Counted from the first letter of the stretch, positions 9,923 through 19,596 are shown. The stretch is DNA of 64,000 nucleotides from Paenibacillus tritici (GCF_013204885.1 NZ_JABMKX010000013.1:124001-188000); one strand, 5' to 3'. A program made the numbers and translations. The notes: generated by a model from the sequence alone, not told the origin.

Positions 9923-12900
9923 CTATTCTATGGTATAGGTTACTTTAGTAAATTGATTAGTCAGGGCAGTGAAGATAAAGGTGTTCATCGCAGCCTTATC
10001 GTTCGTTTGTACGCTGAAGACTATTGTCCCCGGTTCAAAACGGATGATATTTACAGGTGTTCTTGTAATGATTCCAGTCCCAAGCTCCAGATCAGGAGTC
10101 TCTGCACGAAGATCCATGATCTCAAGATCCTTGGCATTGTATGTGACTGTAACTTGCCGCTCTGACTTTCCATTTTTATAAGGGATGATCATTACAAAAT
10201 TAAGCTGGGAATCTTTTTCCGGTTTGATCGTTAATGCTGGAGTGGTTGTTTTCTTCAAAAGCTCTGACCAGTCGCTGCTGACCCCGCCGTTCTTAGCCCG
10301 AACCCGATAAGCGTGCATGGTATTGGGCTCTAACCCGCTATGTGTATATTCCAAGTGATTGGAATACGAGATGATCTGTCCATCGACTTCCACATCGTAG
10401 CCGGATGCTCCATTCACCGAATCCCAAGCAAGCTGAATGGAGTTCACCGTAACATCGCCCCGAAGATTCTGAGGCATAGCCGGTGCTGTAATGCCTGTAA
10501 CTAAGGTAGTCCACTCGCTCCATTCGCTAACCACCAGAGTGTTTTTGGCCCGTATACGATAGTTGTGCTTGGTATTTGGCGACAATCCTGTATGCGTGAA
10601 AGTAACCTTGCTACCATTATCAATAATTGTACCGTCAGCTTCGATTTCATAACCTGTCGCTCCAGTAACGGAGTCCCAGGATAGACGAATTTGATTGCTT
10701 TTGGTTTCGGTCTTCACATTACCCGGAATCCCGAGCACTGTGGCAATAGTCAGCGGCTCACTCCATTCTCCGAGGAAGCTTCCATGCTTGGCTCTCACCC
10801 GGTAGTTATGCCAGGAATAAGGCTCCAGCCCTGCATGATTATAGGACAATGCTTCTCCATTGTTCAGAACTTCACCATCCAGCAGAATATCATAGCCGGT
10901 TGCATTCTCTACCTTGTCCCACGTTAGCTTAATACTTGTATTTGTAGGAACAGCCCGCAGATTCGATGGTTTCCCAAAAATAGTAGTTGCTGACACGAAC
11001 CCGCTCCACTCCGCTGCCCCTGCTGCACTTATGGCTCTTATCCGGTATTTATGAGTGGAGTAGGGTTGAAGATTCTTATGGATGTACAGATTATCCGTAA
11101 CTGCACGAATCGTTGTACCGTCCAATTCAATCTCGTAACCCGCAGCACCTGTAACCAGGTCCCAGGTTATTGTAATTTGATTGCTTTCAGCTGAAGTCTG
11201 TATATTATTCGGGACTCCCGGATGGGTTGAATAGACAATCGTTGCAGTCCAGTTCCCTGCTGTATTGTCATTTCTCGCACGTACTCTGTAGGTATGCTCT
11301 GAATTCAAATCAAGCCGCGAATGAGTATAATCATTCATTAACTTGTTATCCAGAATGTCTCCGTCTACTTCTATGTCATAACCTGTGGCACCGGCAACTC
11401 GGTCCCATACTACATGAATAGAGTTCCCCTGTACTGTAGCTGCAAGATTCTGCGGAACTCCAGGTGCAGTATATACTGTGATGGGTTCGCTCCATTCACT
11501 GACCCCATTGTCATTCTTTGCTCTTACCCGGTAACTATGCTGACTGTTAGGCTTAAGACCATCATGTACATAGGATGGTTCCGTAATGTCACTAAATAAC
11601 ACACCGTCTAATTCCAAGTCATAGGCAGCGGCACCTGACACAGCATCCCAGCGCAAATGAACGGAGGTATCGCCCGCTATCCCTTGTAGCTTGGAAGGCA
11701 CCCCAACAAGGGTGGTTTTCGTAATAATGTCGCTCCATGCTCCTGATCCGCTGCTGTTCACAGCTCTGATGCGGAAGATCTTAGGCATATTCGGATTCAA
11801 ATCATGTTCCTGGTAAGTTAACACGGAGCCTATATTTTTGGTGCTGTTATTGACCTCAATTTCATAACTGGAGGCCCCGATCACCGGCTCCCAATCCAGA
11901 GTAATCGTATGACTTGTTGAAGTCAGCTGGATGCTCCGGGGAACGGCAGGCAAGGTCCAATACGAAGCAACAGTAGACCACTCCCCTTTGATGTCTCCGC
12001 TATTTGCCCGGATGCGATAGAAATGTTCAGTACCTGGATCAAGCACAGTCTTGGAAAAGTAAGGCTCACTGCCGAGAACAGTAATTTCCTTATCGAACTC
12101 CACCTCATACCCATCTGCATTAAATAATGATGGCCATTTCAGTGAAATCGCTGTATCTTCGGCGCTTGCAGTTATGGCCGGTATAGAAAAAGGTCTTAGA
12201 GATACAGATGGGACTACTTCACGAATCTGTTGCCCGCTTTCCCAGACTAAGCTGGCCTGAGGATTGCCCATCTCATTTGCATATTCCATCTTCAGGTTAT
12301 ATTTCTTTCCGGCTTCAAGCTGGATGGCCCCTTGTTCCACATGCTGCTTCGCAGACCAGGCATCTACAAGAAGCTGATCGTCAATCCAAAGCTTCACTCC
12401 GCCGGACGTATGTACCGAGAAGATGTACTGATCCGAATAATTAGGCTGAATTTGGCCCGTCCATCTTACTGAAAAACGCTGATCCGCTATGCCTGGCACA
12501 CCCAAGACGGGTTGCCCTGACAGAGAAATAGAGTCATCCACCTTCACTGCCTTCTTGCCCGTAAAGTTATTTCCGCTGAAATACTCCGCCTTAAGGCCTG
12601 ATAGAACATATTTCAGTAACGTACGTCCCCCGGCTTCATTCCCGGTATGGATGACAGGTCTTTGATTGGAGATCATGTTGCCGCCTACTGCGAATAATCC
12701 GCCAGTAGTTATATTCAAATGATTATTCACACTGACATTGTCACGGACAAACAAATCTCCTTGGGTTATGTTTAAATCAGCTTGCGAATTATTGGATACA
12801 ATCTCTCCGACAGACATTTCTTCCTCTATGTTCATTGTTACAGAAGTGTTGATGTTCATATTACCTTCAACTAATATCCGCTTCGCTGCAAGCTCTAGTG

Positions 12901-14041
12901 TGCCATTGTTATAAATCAAGGAACCTGCAAACAGCTCATGATCTACATGCACATTGGAATTGTTATTTAGATGCACAGCGCCCTTTGCCCAGAGGTCACC
13001 AAGATCCGTACCCTGTCCAGGATTGAGAATATTGATATTTAATTGCGTGTTTGCATTCAGTCCACCGCGAAGGATTAAAGATCCGTACACGGTTATATTC
13101 AGATTCCGATTAGTATTAATGCCATCCGCTATCAAAATGACGGGCTGATCCACACTTCCGAAGGTAACACTTGATTCTAAATTCAGGTGTCCTGTCGATA
13201 TAATTGCGGGTTTCTTGTCGCTTGAGTGGATAGACCTCTGGATTGTCTCAATATCAGCATTTCCAACTGGAACTGCATTTTTGCTGTACTGTTGTATTTG
13301 TTGATCAATAGATTCGATTTGTTCGCGGATATGCCTGGAAATTTCTCCTTGCAGTCCATTCACACGAATAAACGGAGGAGCATTATGTATATTGGTCATA
13401 CTACCCGATAGAATTACTTTGTCTCCTGCGACCTTATTGGGTTCAAAAGGCAAGCGGATTTGAGGGGGGATCAACGTAGGAGTGTACATCTTAACTAACG
13501 AAATCTCCAGGCTATTCAGAGCCGTTTCAATTCCGGAACCCTTGAGTTGACTTACAGTTAATCTTCCATCTTCTACAGCAACTGTCTTCTTAACGGTTCT
13601 ATGCTGGCCTGCTTCAAGAGACAGCCCCTCTATCACTTTGACGTTCTCAACTGTAAGGGAATTGTTGCTGTCATAGACAGAGTCGCCTACGGTTACCGCA
13701 ACTTCATAAGTACCATTGTCCAGTTCAATCTCCCATTTTCCGTCAGGACGAATTCGTGTCAGGCTATTGAAGCCGGAGTTATCGTAGGTATCTCTTGAGA
13801 CCGTAACATCTCTATGGTCCATATTCCAGCCGTAGGAGTAATTGTTTTTCAAGCTAAACACCGATCCGAAATCCGCGATTTCCCCGTCTTGCACCGGAAT
13901 TTCTTCGGGCTGGAACCTGACCTTAAGCATGCTGTCCTGCGCAGATATCTTCATCATAGGGAATCCCACAAAAGGCGTCAGGAATTGAGCCAGAATGATA
14001 AAACACAATATTTTACTTATAAAGCTTTTCTTGTTTGTCAT
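9923..14041 (-). CDS. Secreted PA14 and Fn3 multidomain protein
   Basis: 1372 residues from the ATG at 14041, which has GGAGGT five bases upstream. An upstream in-frame TTG at 14065 overlaps that site and is less likely. A signal peptide spans about residues 1-34. A carbohydrate-binding-like beta domain follows (about 38-185), then a region of short beta repeats rich in Asn and Ile resembling a polymer-like beta-helix (about 250-470). A PA14 domain is at about 484-600 (GLKAEYFSG, FSVRWTGQI, LWIDDQLLVDAW, ASLVWESG). Eight Fn3 modules and a cohesin-like end close the protein. PA14 domains usually bind glycans. It is the first gene after the c-di-GMP riboswitch. No wall-sorting signal is visible. 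A c-di-GMP-controlled matrix or adhesion protein is the inference. Confidence 0.9.
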   Translation of the reverse strand: MTNKKSFISKILCFIILAQFLTPFVGFPMMKISAQDSMLKVRFQPEEIPVQDGEIADFGSVFSLKNNYSYGWNMDHRDVTVSRDTYDNSGFNSLTRIRPDGKWEIELDNGTYEVAVTVGDSVYDSNNSLTVENVKVIEGLSLEAGQHRTVKKTVAVEDGRLTVSQLKGSGIETALNSLEISLVKMYTPTLIPPQIRLPFEPNKVAGDKVILSGSMTNIHNAPPFIRVNGLQGEISRHIREQIESIDQQIQQYSKNAVPVGNADIETIQRSIHSSDKKPAIISTGHLNLESSVTFGSVDQPVILIADGINTNRNLNITVYGSLILRGGLNANTQLNINILNPGQGTDLGDLWAKGAVHLNNNSNVHVDHELFAGSLIYNNGTLELAAKRILVEGNMNINTSVTMNIEEEMSVGEIVSNNSQADLNITQGDLFVRDNVSVNNHLNITTGGLFAVGGNMISNQRPVIHTGNEAGGRTLLKYVLSGLKAEYFSGNNFTGKKAVKVDDSISLSGQPVLGVPGIADQRFSVRWTGQIQPNYSDQYIFSVHTSGGVKLWIDDQLLVDAWSAKQHVEQGAIQLEAGKKYNLKMEYANEMGNPQASLVWESGQQIREVVPSVSLRPFSIPAITASAEDTAISLKWPSLFNADGYEVEFDKEITVLGSEPYFSKTVLDPGTEHFYRIRANSGDIKGEWSTVASYWTLPAVPRSIQLTSTSHTITLDWEPVIGASSYEIEVNNSTKNIGSVLTYQEHDLNPNMPKIFRIRAVNSSGSGAWSDIITKTTLVGVPSKLQGIAGDTSVHLRWDAVSGAAAYDLELDGVLFSDITEPSYVHDGLKPNSQHSYRVRAKNDNGVSEWSEPITVYTAPGVPQNLAATVQGNSIHVVWDRVAGATGYDIEVDGDILDNKLMNDYTHSRLDLNSEHTYRVRARNDNTAGNWTATIVYSTHPGVPNNIQTSAESNQITITWDLVTGAAGYEIELDGTTIRAVTDNLYIHKNLQPYSTHKYRIRAISAAGAAEWSGFVSATTIFGKPSNLRAVPTNTSIKLTWDKVENATGYDILLDGEVLNNGEALSYNHAGLEPYSWHNYRVRAKHGSFLGEWSEPLTIATVLGIPGNVKTETKSNQIRLSWDSVTGATGYEIEADGTIIDNGSKVTFTHTGLSPNTKHNYRIRAKNTLVVSEWSEWTTLVTGITAPAMPQNLRGDVTVNSIQLAWDSVNGASGYDVEVDGQIISYSNHLEYTHSGLEPNTMHAYRVRAKNGGVSSDWSELLKKTTTPALTIKPEKDSQLNFVMIIPYKNGKSERQVTVTYNAKDLEIMDLRAETPDLELGTGIITRTPVNIIRFEPGTIVFSVQTNDKAAMNTFIFTALTNQFTKVTYTIE

Positions 14042-14084
14042 AAAAGACCTCCGCTCAATTAACAATTCAATTTAAAAAAGGGCG

Positions 14085-14113
14085 CAAAAAAACCACTGGA
14101 AAAAGCGGCCCGG
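14085..14113 (-). terminator. Possible expression-platform terminator of the c-di-GMP riboswitch
   Basis: Immediately 3' of the aptamer on the minus strand, GGCCGC and GTGGTT can pair with several G-U pairs and are followed by a U-tract. The left half overlaps the 3' strand of the aptamer, so ligand-dependent competition is possible. The helix is weak, so this stays tentative. Confidence 0.35.
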
Positions 14114-14212
14114 CTACCATTCACAGATTAGCTGTTACTATCCTGTGCGTAAGGCCCGTGGCTTTGCGTCCCTGACTTTCGTGCAGGTTTGCCTTTGTAG
14201 TTCTAATGGTTA
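14104..14212 (-). ncRNA. Cyclic di-GMP-I (GEMM-I) riboswitch
   Basis: Read on the minus strand, the segment carries the conserved GEMM-I blocks in order: AAAGGCAAACC, a GAAA-capped first hairpin (CCTGCAC-GAAA-GTCAGG), GGGACGCAAAGCCACGGG, a second stem with CACAG/CTGTG, then GGTAGCCGGGCC. These match the known Vc2-type aptamer. The first start codon is about 65 nt downstream. A run of seven U follows the aptamer at 14086-14092. The weak stem before it (GGCCGC with GTGGTT) could be an intrinsic terminator, but the ON or OFF direction cannot be decided by eye. Confidence 0.93.
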
Positions 14213-14316
14213 AATCAAGAGAATCCATTTGCAATTCACTTCAATTACAATCTGTACTTACCTTGGCAATAATACCCTATATTTGAATCATTTAATATTG
14301 TACATTCTGTGAACAT

Positions 14317-15504
14317 TTAATGCAGCAACCGCCGCAGCATCAGCCAGCTTCCCAGCGGCGCTGCACCCAGCAGCAGCATGAGCAGGGTAATCGTCTGCGG
14401 AGACTGATTGACCGACAGCACAGCGATGAACACCAGCAGGCCGAGGAGCCGGCCGCTCATCAGGCTAAGCTCCCTCAGCACAACCAGCTCCACCCGTTTC
14501 CCGGCGCTCTCTTCAGAGACGCCCATCAGGTCGAAGCTGGTAGAAACCATCGGCAGCATATAGAGCGGAAGGCACAGTGAGGTGCCGATCCCCATGATCA
14601 GCAGCGTGGTGTAATTGACCTTCCACAGCAGCGGCAGGACGAAGGCTGCCAGCAGCAGACTGCCCGCCAGCATCCCGCCGAGACGGGCCCGGGGCTTGAA
14701 CCATTTGCCTGCGGTGTAATAGCTGATCAGCGATACGGCGGAGGTAAGCAGCGCGAACTGCCCCAGCTTGCTCTCCTCCCGGGCCGCAATGTAGACCAGC
14801 AGTCCGATCAGGAATGAGAATACGCCCTCCCGGATGCCCTGGAACAATAGCGCGGCCGCAGCGGGCCGCCAGGGGCTATCCCGGCGGCTAAGCTCGCGCC
14901 ATGGCTCCAGCCAGAGGTAGGCTCCGCCGCGCGGCCGCTTGTGCAGACCGAAGCTGAGCACAGCCGCCACCCCATAAATACAGAGTGACAGGATAAATAC
15001 GATGCGGTACCCCCGCCCGCCCTGCCAGTAGGAGATCATCCAGCCGGAGACCCACGGGCCGACAATCCCTGTCAGCGAACCGAGCAGCCCCATCCAGCCG
15101 TTATAGAAATCGCGGTTGCCGGCATCGGTAATCTCAAAGAAGACAATATTGAAGGCCAGCCAGTAGAACCCGATCGCAAGCCCGAGAATCAAGCCCAGCG
15201 GCCAGATGTAATGCACAGCGTCCCCGCGCAGCCACAGCACCAGCAAATAAAAAAAGCCCGAAACGGCAATTCCCAGCCGTAGGGCATTCATTTTGTTATG
15301 CTGTTTCACCCATTTGCCGCCCAGCCAAAAGCTGAGACCGACGGCCATTTGCTGTGCCACCGTAAACCAGCCGATCATGGCGAAATCCGGCCGGCTTTTC
15401 CACAGGTACACGTTCAAAAAAGTCCCTGCCAGCACCGTAGCCAGCAGATATAGCCCGCCTACGGCAAGCAGCAGCGCCGCCTGTCCCCGTACTAACCCTC
15501 TCAT
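14317..15504 (-). CDS. MFS transporter
   Basis: 395 residues from the ATG at 15504, which has GGGAGG six bases upstream; a start 33 nt further up lacks such a site. About 12 hydrophobic segments alternate with short basic loops, as in major facilitator permeases that exchange small molecules using ion gradients. Basic loops such as HKRPRGG follow the sixth segment. The substrate cannot be told from sequence. The gene is alone between the surface operon's leader and the zinc-ribbon gene. It is GC-rich compared with the AT-rich operon to its left, which marks a change in base composition at about 14.3 kb. Confidence 0.85.
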   Translation of the reverse strand: MRGLVRGQAALLLAVGGLYLLATVLAGTFLNVYLWKSRPDFAMIGWFTVAQQMAVGLSFWLGGKWVKQHNKMNALRLGIAVSGFFYLLVLWLRGDAVHYIWPLGLILGLAIGFYWLAFNIVFFEITDAGNRDFYNGWMGLLGSLTGIVGPWVSGWMISYWQGGRGYRIVFILSLCIYGVAAVLSFGLHKRPRGGAYLWLEPWRELSRRDSPWRPAAAALLFQGIREGVFSFLIGLLVYIAAREESKLGQFALLTSAVSLISYYTAGKWFKPRARLGGMLAGSLLLAAFVLPLLWKVNYTTLLIMGIGTSLCLPLYMLPMVSTSFDLMGVSEESAGKRVELVVLRELSLMSGRLLGLLVFIAVLSVNQSPQTITLLMLLLGAAPLGSWLMLRRLLH

Positions 15505-15581
15505 GCTATACCTCCCTGCAGTTTCTTGGCACCTCATCTATCACTAACATGTCCAATTTGCAGGGAAAGCATGAATACGAA

Positions 15582-16127
15582 TTATTCGGCGGCAGTACTG
15601 AGATTACGGACAAGCTGGATGCGGTCTTCCTGCGCCAGGCTGTGCTGCACATGGAAGCAGGAAGGGCACACGAACAGATTCAGCGAGAACGGAGGCTTCA
15701 GCACGGCTGTGCCGCCCAGTGCTTCAGGCGTTGCCGGAGTAAAGCCGCTTACCTGCTGGGTACCGGAATGAATCATCAGCTCATGGCATTGCGGACACTC
15801 CGGCGCTTCAAGCTGAGCCGCCAGAATAGCCGATACACTCTGCTCATAACGCGTCAGATCATAATCGTCACCGAACTGGACCAGGGTGTTGAATATAGGC
15901 ACGACGCTATCCTTATCGTCATCATCCCACAGATCCTCGTCGCTGACCTCTTCCTCTCCGGAAGCCTCCGCAGCATCCGGCTCCTCATCTTCAAGATCCT
16001 CCGCCCCAATCGTAACTGTGCGGTAGCCGCTAAGCTCATTATTGCAATGAGGACAGGTATCCTCGGGTCCAAACTCCTCATCCCATACAATCTCGGTATG
16101 GCACCATGGGCAAACTGTTGTCTCCAT
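15582..16127 (-). CDS. Double zinc-ribbon protein, unknown function
   Basis: 181 residues from the ATG at 16127, with AAGGAG nine bases upstream; an earlier GTG at 16145 overlaps that site. The N-terminus has two CxxC pairs (CPWC, CPHC) forming one zinc ribbon. A very acidic linker of about 50 residues follows. A second ribbon uses CPQC and CPSC near the C-terminus. Double zinc ribbons of this type commonly bind nucleic acid or act as structural modules, but no specific family is recognised. It lies directly after the 26-aa membrane peptide and the DUF350 gene on the same strand and may share their transcript. Confidence 0.75.
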   Translation of the reverse strand: METTVCPWCHTEIVWDEEFGPEDTCPHCNNELSGYRTVTIGAEDLEDEEPDAAEASGEEEVSDEDLWDDDDKDSVVPIFNTLVQFGDDYDLTRYEQSVSAILAAQLEAPECPQCHELMIHSGTQQVSGFTPATPEALGGTAVLKPPFSLNLFVCPSCFHVQHSLAQEDRIQLVRNLSTAAE

Positions 16128-16159
16128 CTGTACAATCTCCTTCACTGCTCACATTCGGT

Positions 16160-16240
16160 TCAATTAACCGTTAAATAGATAATGCCGGCCGCTATAAAAG
16201 CCAGGGCGGAAATGAACAGAATCCGAACCAGAATCTTCAT
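16160..16240 (-). CDS. 26-residue single-span membrane peptide
   Basis: A short frame, MKILVRILFISALAFIAAGI then IYLTVN, ends in TGA. AGGGAG lies about nine bases upstream of the ATG. Two basic residues precede one hydrophobic helix, as in a small membrane peptide. It sits 18 nt after the DUF350 gene and 32 nt before the zinc-ribbon start, so all three probably share a transcript. The call rests on ribosome site, composition and position; conservation could not be tested. Confidence 0.5.
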   Translation of the reverse strand: MKILVRILFISALAFIAAGIIYLTVN

Positions 16241-16258
16241 AATTCCCTGCTCCCTAAT

Positions 16259-16678
16259 TCAAAATATAGCCGCGCCGATCACATAAGATAATGAAACAGA
16301 AATCAGCATTGCTGTCAGTCCTACAGCCCGGTTGTCTGCAGCAATCTCGTCATCAATCGAGAAGACCGGAGTCAGAAATTCAAACAGGAAGTAAGCCAGG
16401 ATCAGCAGCATGAAGCCTACCACCGACCATTTCATCGTCTCATAGATCGACGCTCCCGCTTCAATGCTGAAGCGCAGAATATTGCAGATCCCGAAGATTT
16501 TGCCTCCGGTTGCCATCGCTACAGCCACATTCCCCTTGCGGATTTCTTCCCAGCAGTTGTATTTCGTCACCATCTCAAAGAATGACAGGAATACGACCAG
16601 ACCCAATATGGCCACAGTGAAGTAGCCCAGCAGCGCTCCCAGCGGATGTTCCAGCAAAAGATCAATATTATCCTGCAT
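16259..16678 (-). CDS. DUF350 family membrane protein
   Basis: 139 residues with four hydrophobic helices at about 16-36, 48-68, 84-104 and 115-137. The layout and the segment GNVAVAMATGGKIFGI match DUF350 (YjfL-like) inner-membrane proteins, whose role is not settled. The GNxAVA(x)nGxxxG pattern is the family's usual conserved stretch. The gene starts 23 nt after the mutS2 stop and is followed by the 26-aa peptide, so it is probably read through from mutS2. Confidence 0.8.
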   Translation of the reverse strand: MQDNIDLLLEHPLGALLGYFTVAILGLVVFLSFFEMVTKYNCWEEIRKGNVAVAMATGGKIFGICNILRFSIEAGASIYETMKWSVVGFMLLILAYFLFEFLTPVFSIDDEIAADNRAVGLTAMLISVSLSYVIGAAIF

Positions 16679-16701
16679 GCTTCTCCCTCTTTCTGCCGGA
16701 A

Positions 16702-19068
16702 CTACTCCAGTTCAGCCACTGTGACACCCGCGCCGCCTTCATTGTAATTCCCCAGCCGATAGCTTTTGACATGCTTATGCTTGCGGAGGTATTCCTGTAT
16801 TCCTGTACGCAGGACTCCCGTACCCTTACCGTGGATAATCGAGATCTGCCCCAGGTTGCCAAGGAACGCTTCGTCGATGAAGCGGTCGGTCTCCATAATG
16901 GCTTCTTCCAGATTGGCACCGCGCAAATCAAGCTCACTGCGGACATTCTCATCACGCGTACGCTTGACCGTTGTGGCCCGGCGCAGGGCGGGCGGAGGCG
17001 AATCCGGTGCGGAAGCCAGGAACTCCAGATCGCTCAGATTCACCTTCATCTTCATAATGCCGAACTGGACTACGGCTTCCTTGGTTCCGCTCAGCTCGAC
17101 CACAAGGCCCTTCTGGTTCACATTCGCCACCTTGACTTCGTCCCCCGGCTGAATCTTACGCGGCGCCTTGGCGGTGCTGCGCGGCAATACCTTCTTACGC
17201 GGCGCAGGCTCTGCCTCATCCAGACGGCGCCGGGCTTCAATCAGCTTATGCTCCTTGACGGAAGCCCCTTCCTCCATCGCCAGGCGGCGGAGGTCGCTGA
17301 TAATCTCCTCGGCTTCCTTGCGGGCCTTGGCAAGGATATCGCTGGCATCCTTCTCCGCCTTCTCCAGACGTTTGTCGCGCTGGCCTTCCAGCTTCTCCAG
17401 CTCCAGCTGCTGCCGCTTGCGGAATTCTTCCGCTTCGCGGCGGATAACCTCCGCCCGTAAGCGTTCGTTCTCAGCGGTGAGGCGGTTCTCCTCCAGCGAA
17501 GCAATCATATGCTCGACGCGCAGGTCTTCTTCATTGACCTCGCCGCGGGCGTGCTCAAGAATGGTGCCAGGCATCCCCAGACGCTCGGCAATGGCGAACG
17601 CATTGCTTCGTCCAGGCACCCCGACGAGCAGCCGGTACGTCGGGCTCAGACTCTGCACATCGAATTCCATACTGGCATTAATGACGCCTGCACGCTCATA
17701 AGCATAAGCCTTCAATTCACTGTAATGGGTGGTTGCAACCATCCGGGATTCGGTCCGGTGGATATGCTCCAGAATGGCAATCGCCAGAGCGGAGCCCTCC
17801 GCCGGATCTGTACCGGCCCCCACCTCATCCAGCAGAATCAGGCTCTTCGGCGTCATCCGCTTCAGGATGGATATGATATTGGTCATGTGGCTGGAGAAGG
17901 TACTGAGACTCTGCTCAATACTCTGCTCGTCGCCAATGTCGGCGTAGATGGCATCGAAGACACAGAGCTGGCTGCCTTCCTCTGCCGGAATGAACAACCC
18001 CGACATCGCCATCAGGCTGAGCAGGCCAATGGTCTTCAGGGTAACCGTCTTCCCGCCCGTATTCGGCCCGGTGACGATGATGGAGCTGTAGTTGTTGCCG
18101 AGCTCCACATCCAGCGGCACGACCTGCTCCGCCGGAATAAGCGGATGGCGCCCTTTGCGCAGGCGCAGATATCCGCGGTCATTCATCCGCGGCTGGGTAG
18201 CCTTCATATCGCGTGCGAGGCGCGCTTTGGCGAAGATGAAGTCCAGCCCGCCGAGAATGTCGATGTCATAAGCCATCTCTTCGGCGATGTCGCCGACAAG
18301 GGCAGTCAAGCGGTGCAGGATGATCTCGATCTCGCGTTCCTCACGCAGACGGGTCTCCCGCAGCTTGTTATTCATCGCTACGATGGATTCCGGCTCGATG
18401 AACAGCGTTGCCCCCGATCCGGACTGGTCATGCACAATACCGCCGAAATGGGCACGGTATTCGGCCTTCACCGGAATGACGAACCGGTCTCCACGGATCG
18501 TCACCAGTTGATCCTGCAGCATCTTCGATACCGAGGAGGAGCGGATCATCGAATCCAGCTTCTCGCGGATACGCGTCTCTCCCCCGCGAAGCTCGCGGCG
18601 GATGGAGGCAAGCTCCGTACTCGCCGAATCCATGACATCGGCGTTCTCGTCAATACACTGCCGGATGGCATCCTCAACAGGCTTCTGCTCCGACAGCAGA
18701 TCACTCTGCGCGAAGAGCGTAGGAATGCTCTCATCCTCATTCATGGCATGGAGGAACCGCTTCACCCGGCGCGCTCCGCCAATGGTGTTGCCCACCGAGA
18801 GCAGCTCCGCAGTTCCCAGCATCCCGCCAATTGATGCACGCTTCAGCGCAGGCCGGATATCGGTCACGCCGCCGAACGAAGGAATCCCCTTCAGCCGGTC
18901 CACGTTAACCGCCTCATCCGTAGCCAGCAGGAGCAGCTTCACCCCTTCGAAATCCCCGGAGGGCTTCAGTAGCTCGGCGGTCAGCCGTCCCATCGGCGTC
19001 TGCGTATACTGCATCAATTTATTTAAAATCTTGCGATATTCAAGCGTATGCAAAATCTTGTCGTCCAA
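16702..19068 (-). CDS. mutS2: Endonuclease MutS2 / ribosome-rescue ATPase
   Basis: 788 residues, TTG start. The order is the MutS-like clamp, the ABC ATPase (Walker A GPNTGGKTVT near residue 335, signature SLSTFSSHM, Walker B LILLDEVGAGTDP), a long coiled coil (about 510-620) and a C-terminal Smr domain with LDLRG and HGKGTG. This matches Bacillus MutS2 along its whole length and lacks the mismatch-recognition domain of MutS. MutS2 has been linked to suppression of recombination and to splitting of collided ribosomes. In B. subtilis it follows zapA, cvpA and polX; here it is about 12 kb from zapA with unrelated genes between. Confidence 0.97.
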   Translation of the reverse strand: MDDKILHTLEYRKILNKLMQYTQTPMGRLTAELLKPSGDFEGVKLLLLATDEAVNVDRLKGIPSFGGVTDIRPALKRASIGGMLGTAELLSVGNTIGGARRVKRFLHAMNEDESIPTLFAQSDLLSEQKPVEDAIRQCIDENADVMDSASTELASIRRELRGGETRIREKLDSMIRSSSVSKMLQDQLVTIRGDRFVIPVKAEYRAHFGGIVHDQSGSGATLFIEPESIVAMNNKLRETRLREEREIEIILHRLTALVGDIAEEMAYDIDILGGLDFIFAKARLARDMKATQPRMNDRGYLRLRKGRHPLIPAEQVVPLDVELGNNYSSIIVTGPNTGGKTVTLKTIGLLSLMAMSGLFIPAEEGSQLCVFDAIYADIGDEQSIEQSLSTFSSHMTNIISILKRMTPKSLILLDEVGAGTDPAEGSALAIAILEHIHRTESRMVATTHYSELKAYAYERAGVINASMEFDVQSLSPTYRLLVGVPGRSNAFAIAERLGMPGTILEHARGEVNEEDLRVEHMIASLEENRLTAENERLRAEVIRREAEEFRKRQQLELEKLEGQRDKRLEKAEKDASDILAKARKEAEEIISDLRRLAMEEGASVKEHKLIEARRRLDEAEPAPRKKVLPRSTAKAPRKIQPGDEVKVANVNQKGLVVELSGTKEAVVQFGIMKMKVNLSDLEFLASAPDSPPPALRRATTVKRTRDENVRSELDLRGANLEEAIMETDRFIDEAFLGNLGQISIIHGKGTGVLRTGIQEYLRKHKHVKSYRLGNYNEGGAGVTVAELE

Positions 19069-19220
19069 TTACCGTCACAGCTCCCTTCATAGATGCAACC
19101 ATTATACCTAATTTAGCCCATTTTCGCTATTTGGGTATGATTTCTGGGCATAGAAAAACGAAGGAAGGCCACAATAACAACGCACATATCCTTAAGCGAA
19201 CGCCAAAGGAGGTTAGTTCA

Positions 19221-19568
19221 TTGAGATTCTTAGGTCATGTGGTTCGTTTTATAGTCGCAGCCATCGTCCTGATGGTGGTCGGCTGGATTGTCCCGCAGTT
19301 CACGGTTGGAGGATTCTGGAGCGCATTCCTGCTTGCTCTGGTTATCGCTCTGCTCGGATGGGTAGTTGAAGGTATTTTCGGCAAAAAAACAACGCCCTTC
19401 GGCCGCGGTATCGTCGGCTTCCTGGTCAGCGCCCTGGTTATCTGGATTGCCCAATTTGTCGTCAGCGGTGTCAGTGTCTCCGTCCTCGGCGCCTTGCTTG
19501 CAGCCCTGGTCATCGGGATCATCGACCTGTTCCTGCCGGTATCCACTCCGTTCGAAGCCGGCAAATAG
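19221..19568 (+). CDS. Small four-helix membrane protein (phage holin superfamily IV type)
   Basis: 115 residues from a TTG at 19221, chosen because AAAGGAGG lies eight bases upstream; the upstream in-frame ATG at 19131 has no ribosome site. Four hydrophobic helices with Gly-rich turns and short basic loops (GIFGKKTTPFGRG) match the YvlD-like/phage holin IV family found in many Firmicutes. Members are chromosomal and not tied to prophage, and no phage gene is nearby. It is read divergently from mutS2 and converges on the diguanylate cyclase gene, with a shared terminator between them. Function is unknown. Confidence 0.78.
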   Translation: MRFLGHVVRFIVAAIVLMVVGWIVPQFTVGGFWSAFLLALVIALLGWVVEGIFGKKTTPFGRGIVGFLVSALVIWIAQFVVSGVSVSVLGALLAALVIGIIDLFLPVSTPFEAGK

Positions 19569-19596
19569 CCGCGCGGCTTAAGCCAGTGCAGACAAC

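Noticed and set aside
17509-18834. 441-residue plus-strand frame within mutS2
   Set aside because: Antisense shadow of mutS2, whose ATPase and Smr motifs are intact.
19221-19568. Prophage holin
   Set aside because: The family name is historical; no lysin, structural or integrase gene is nearby.
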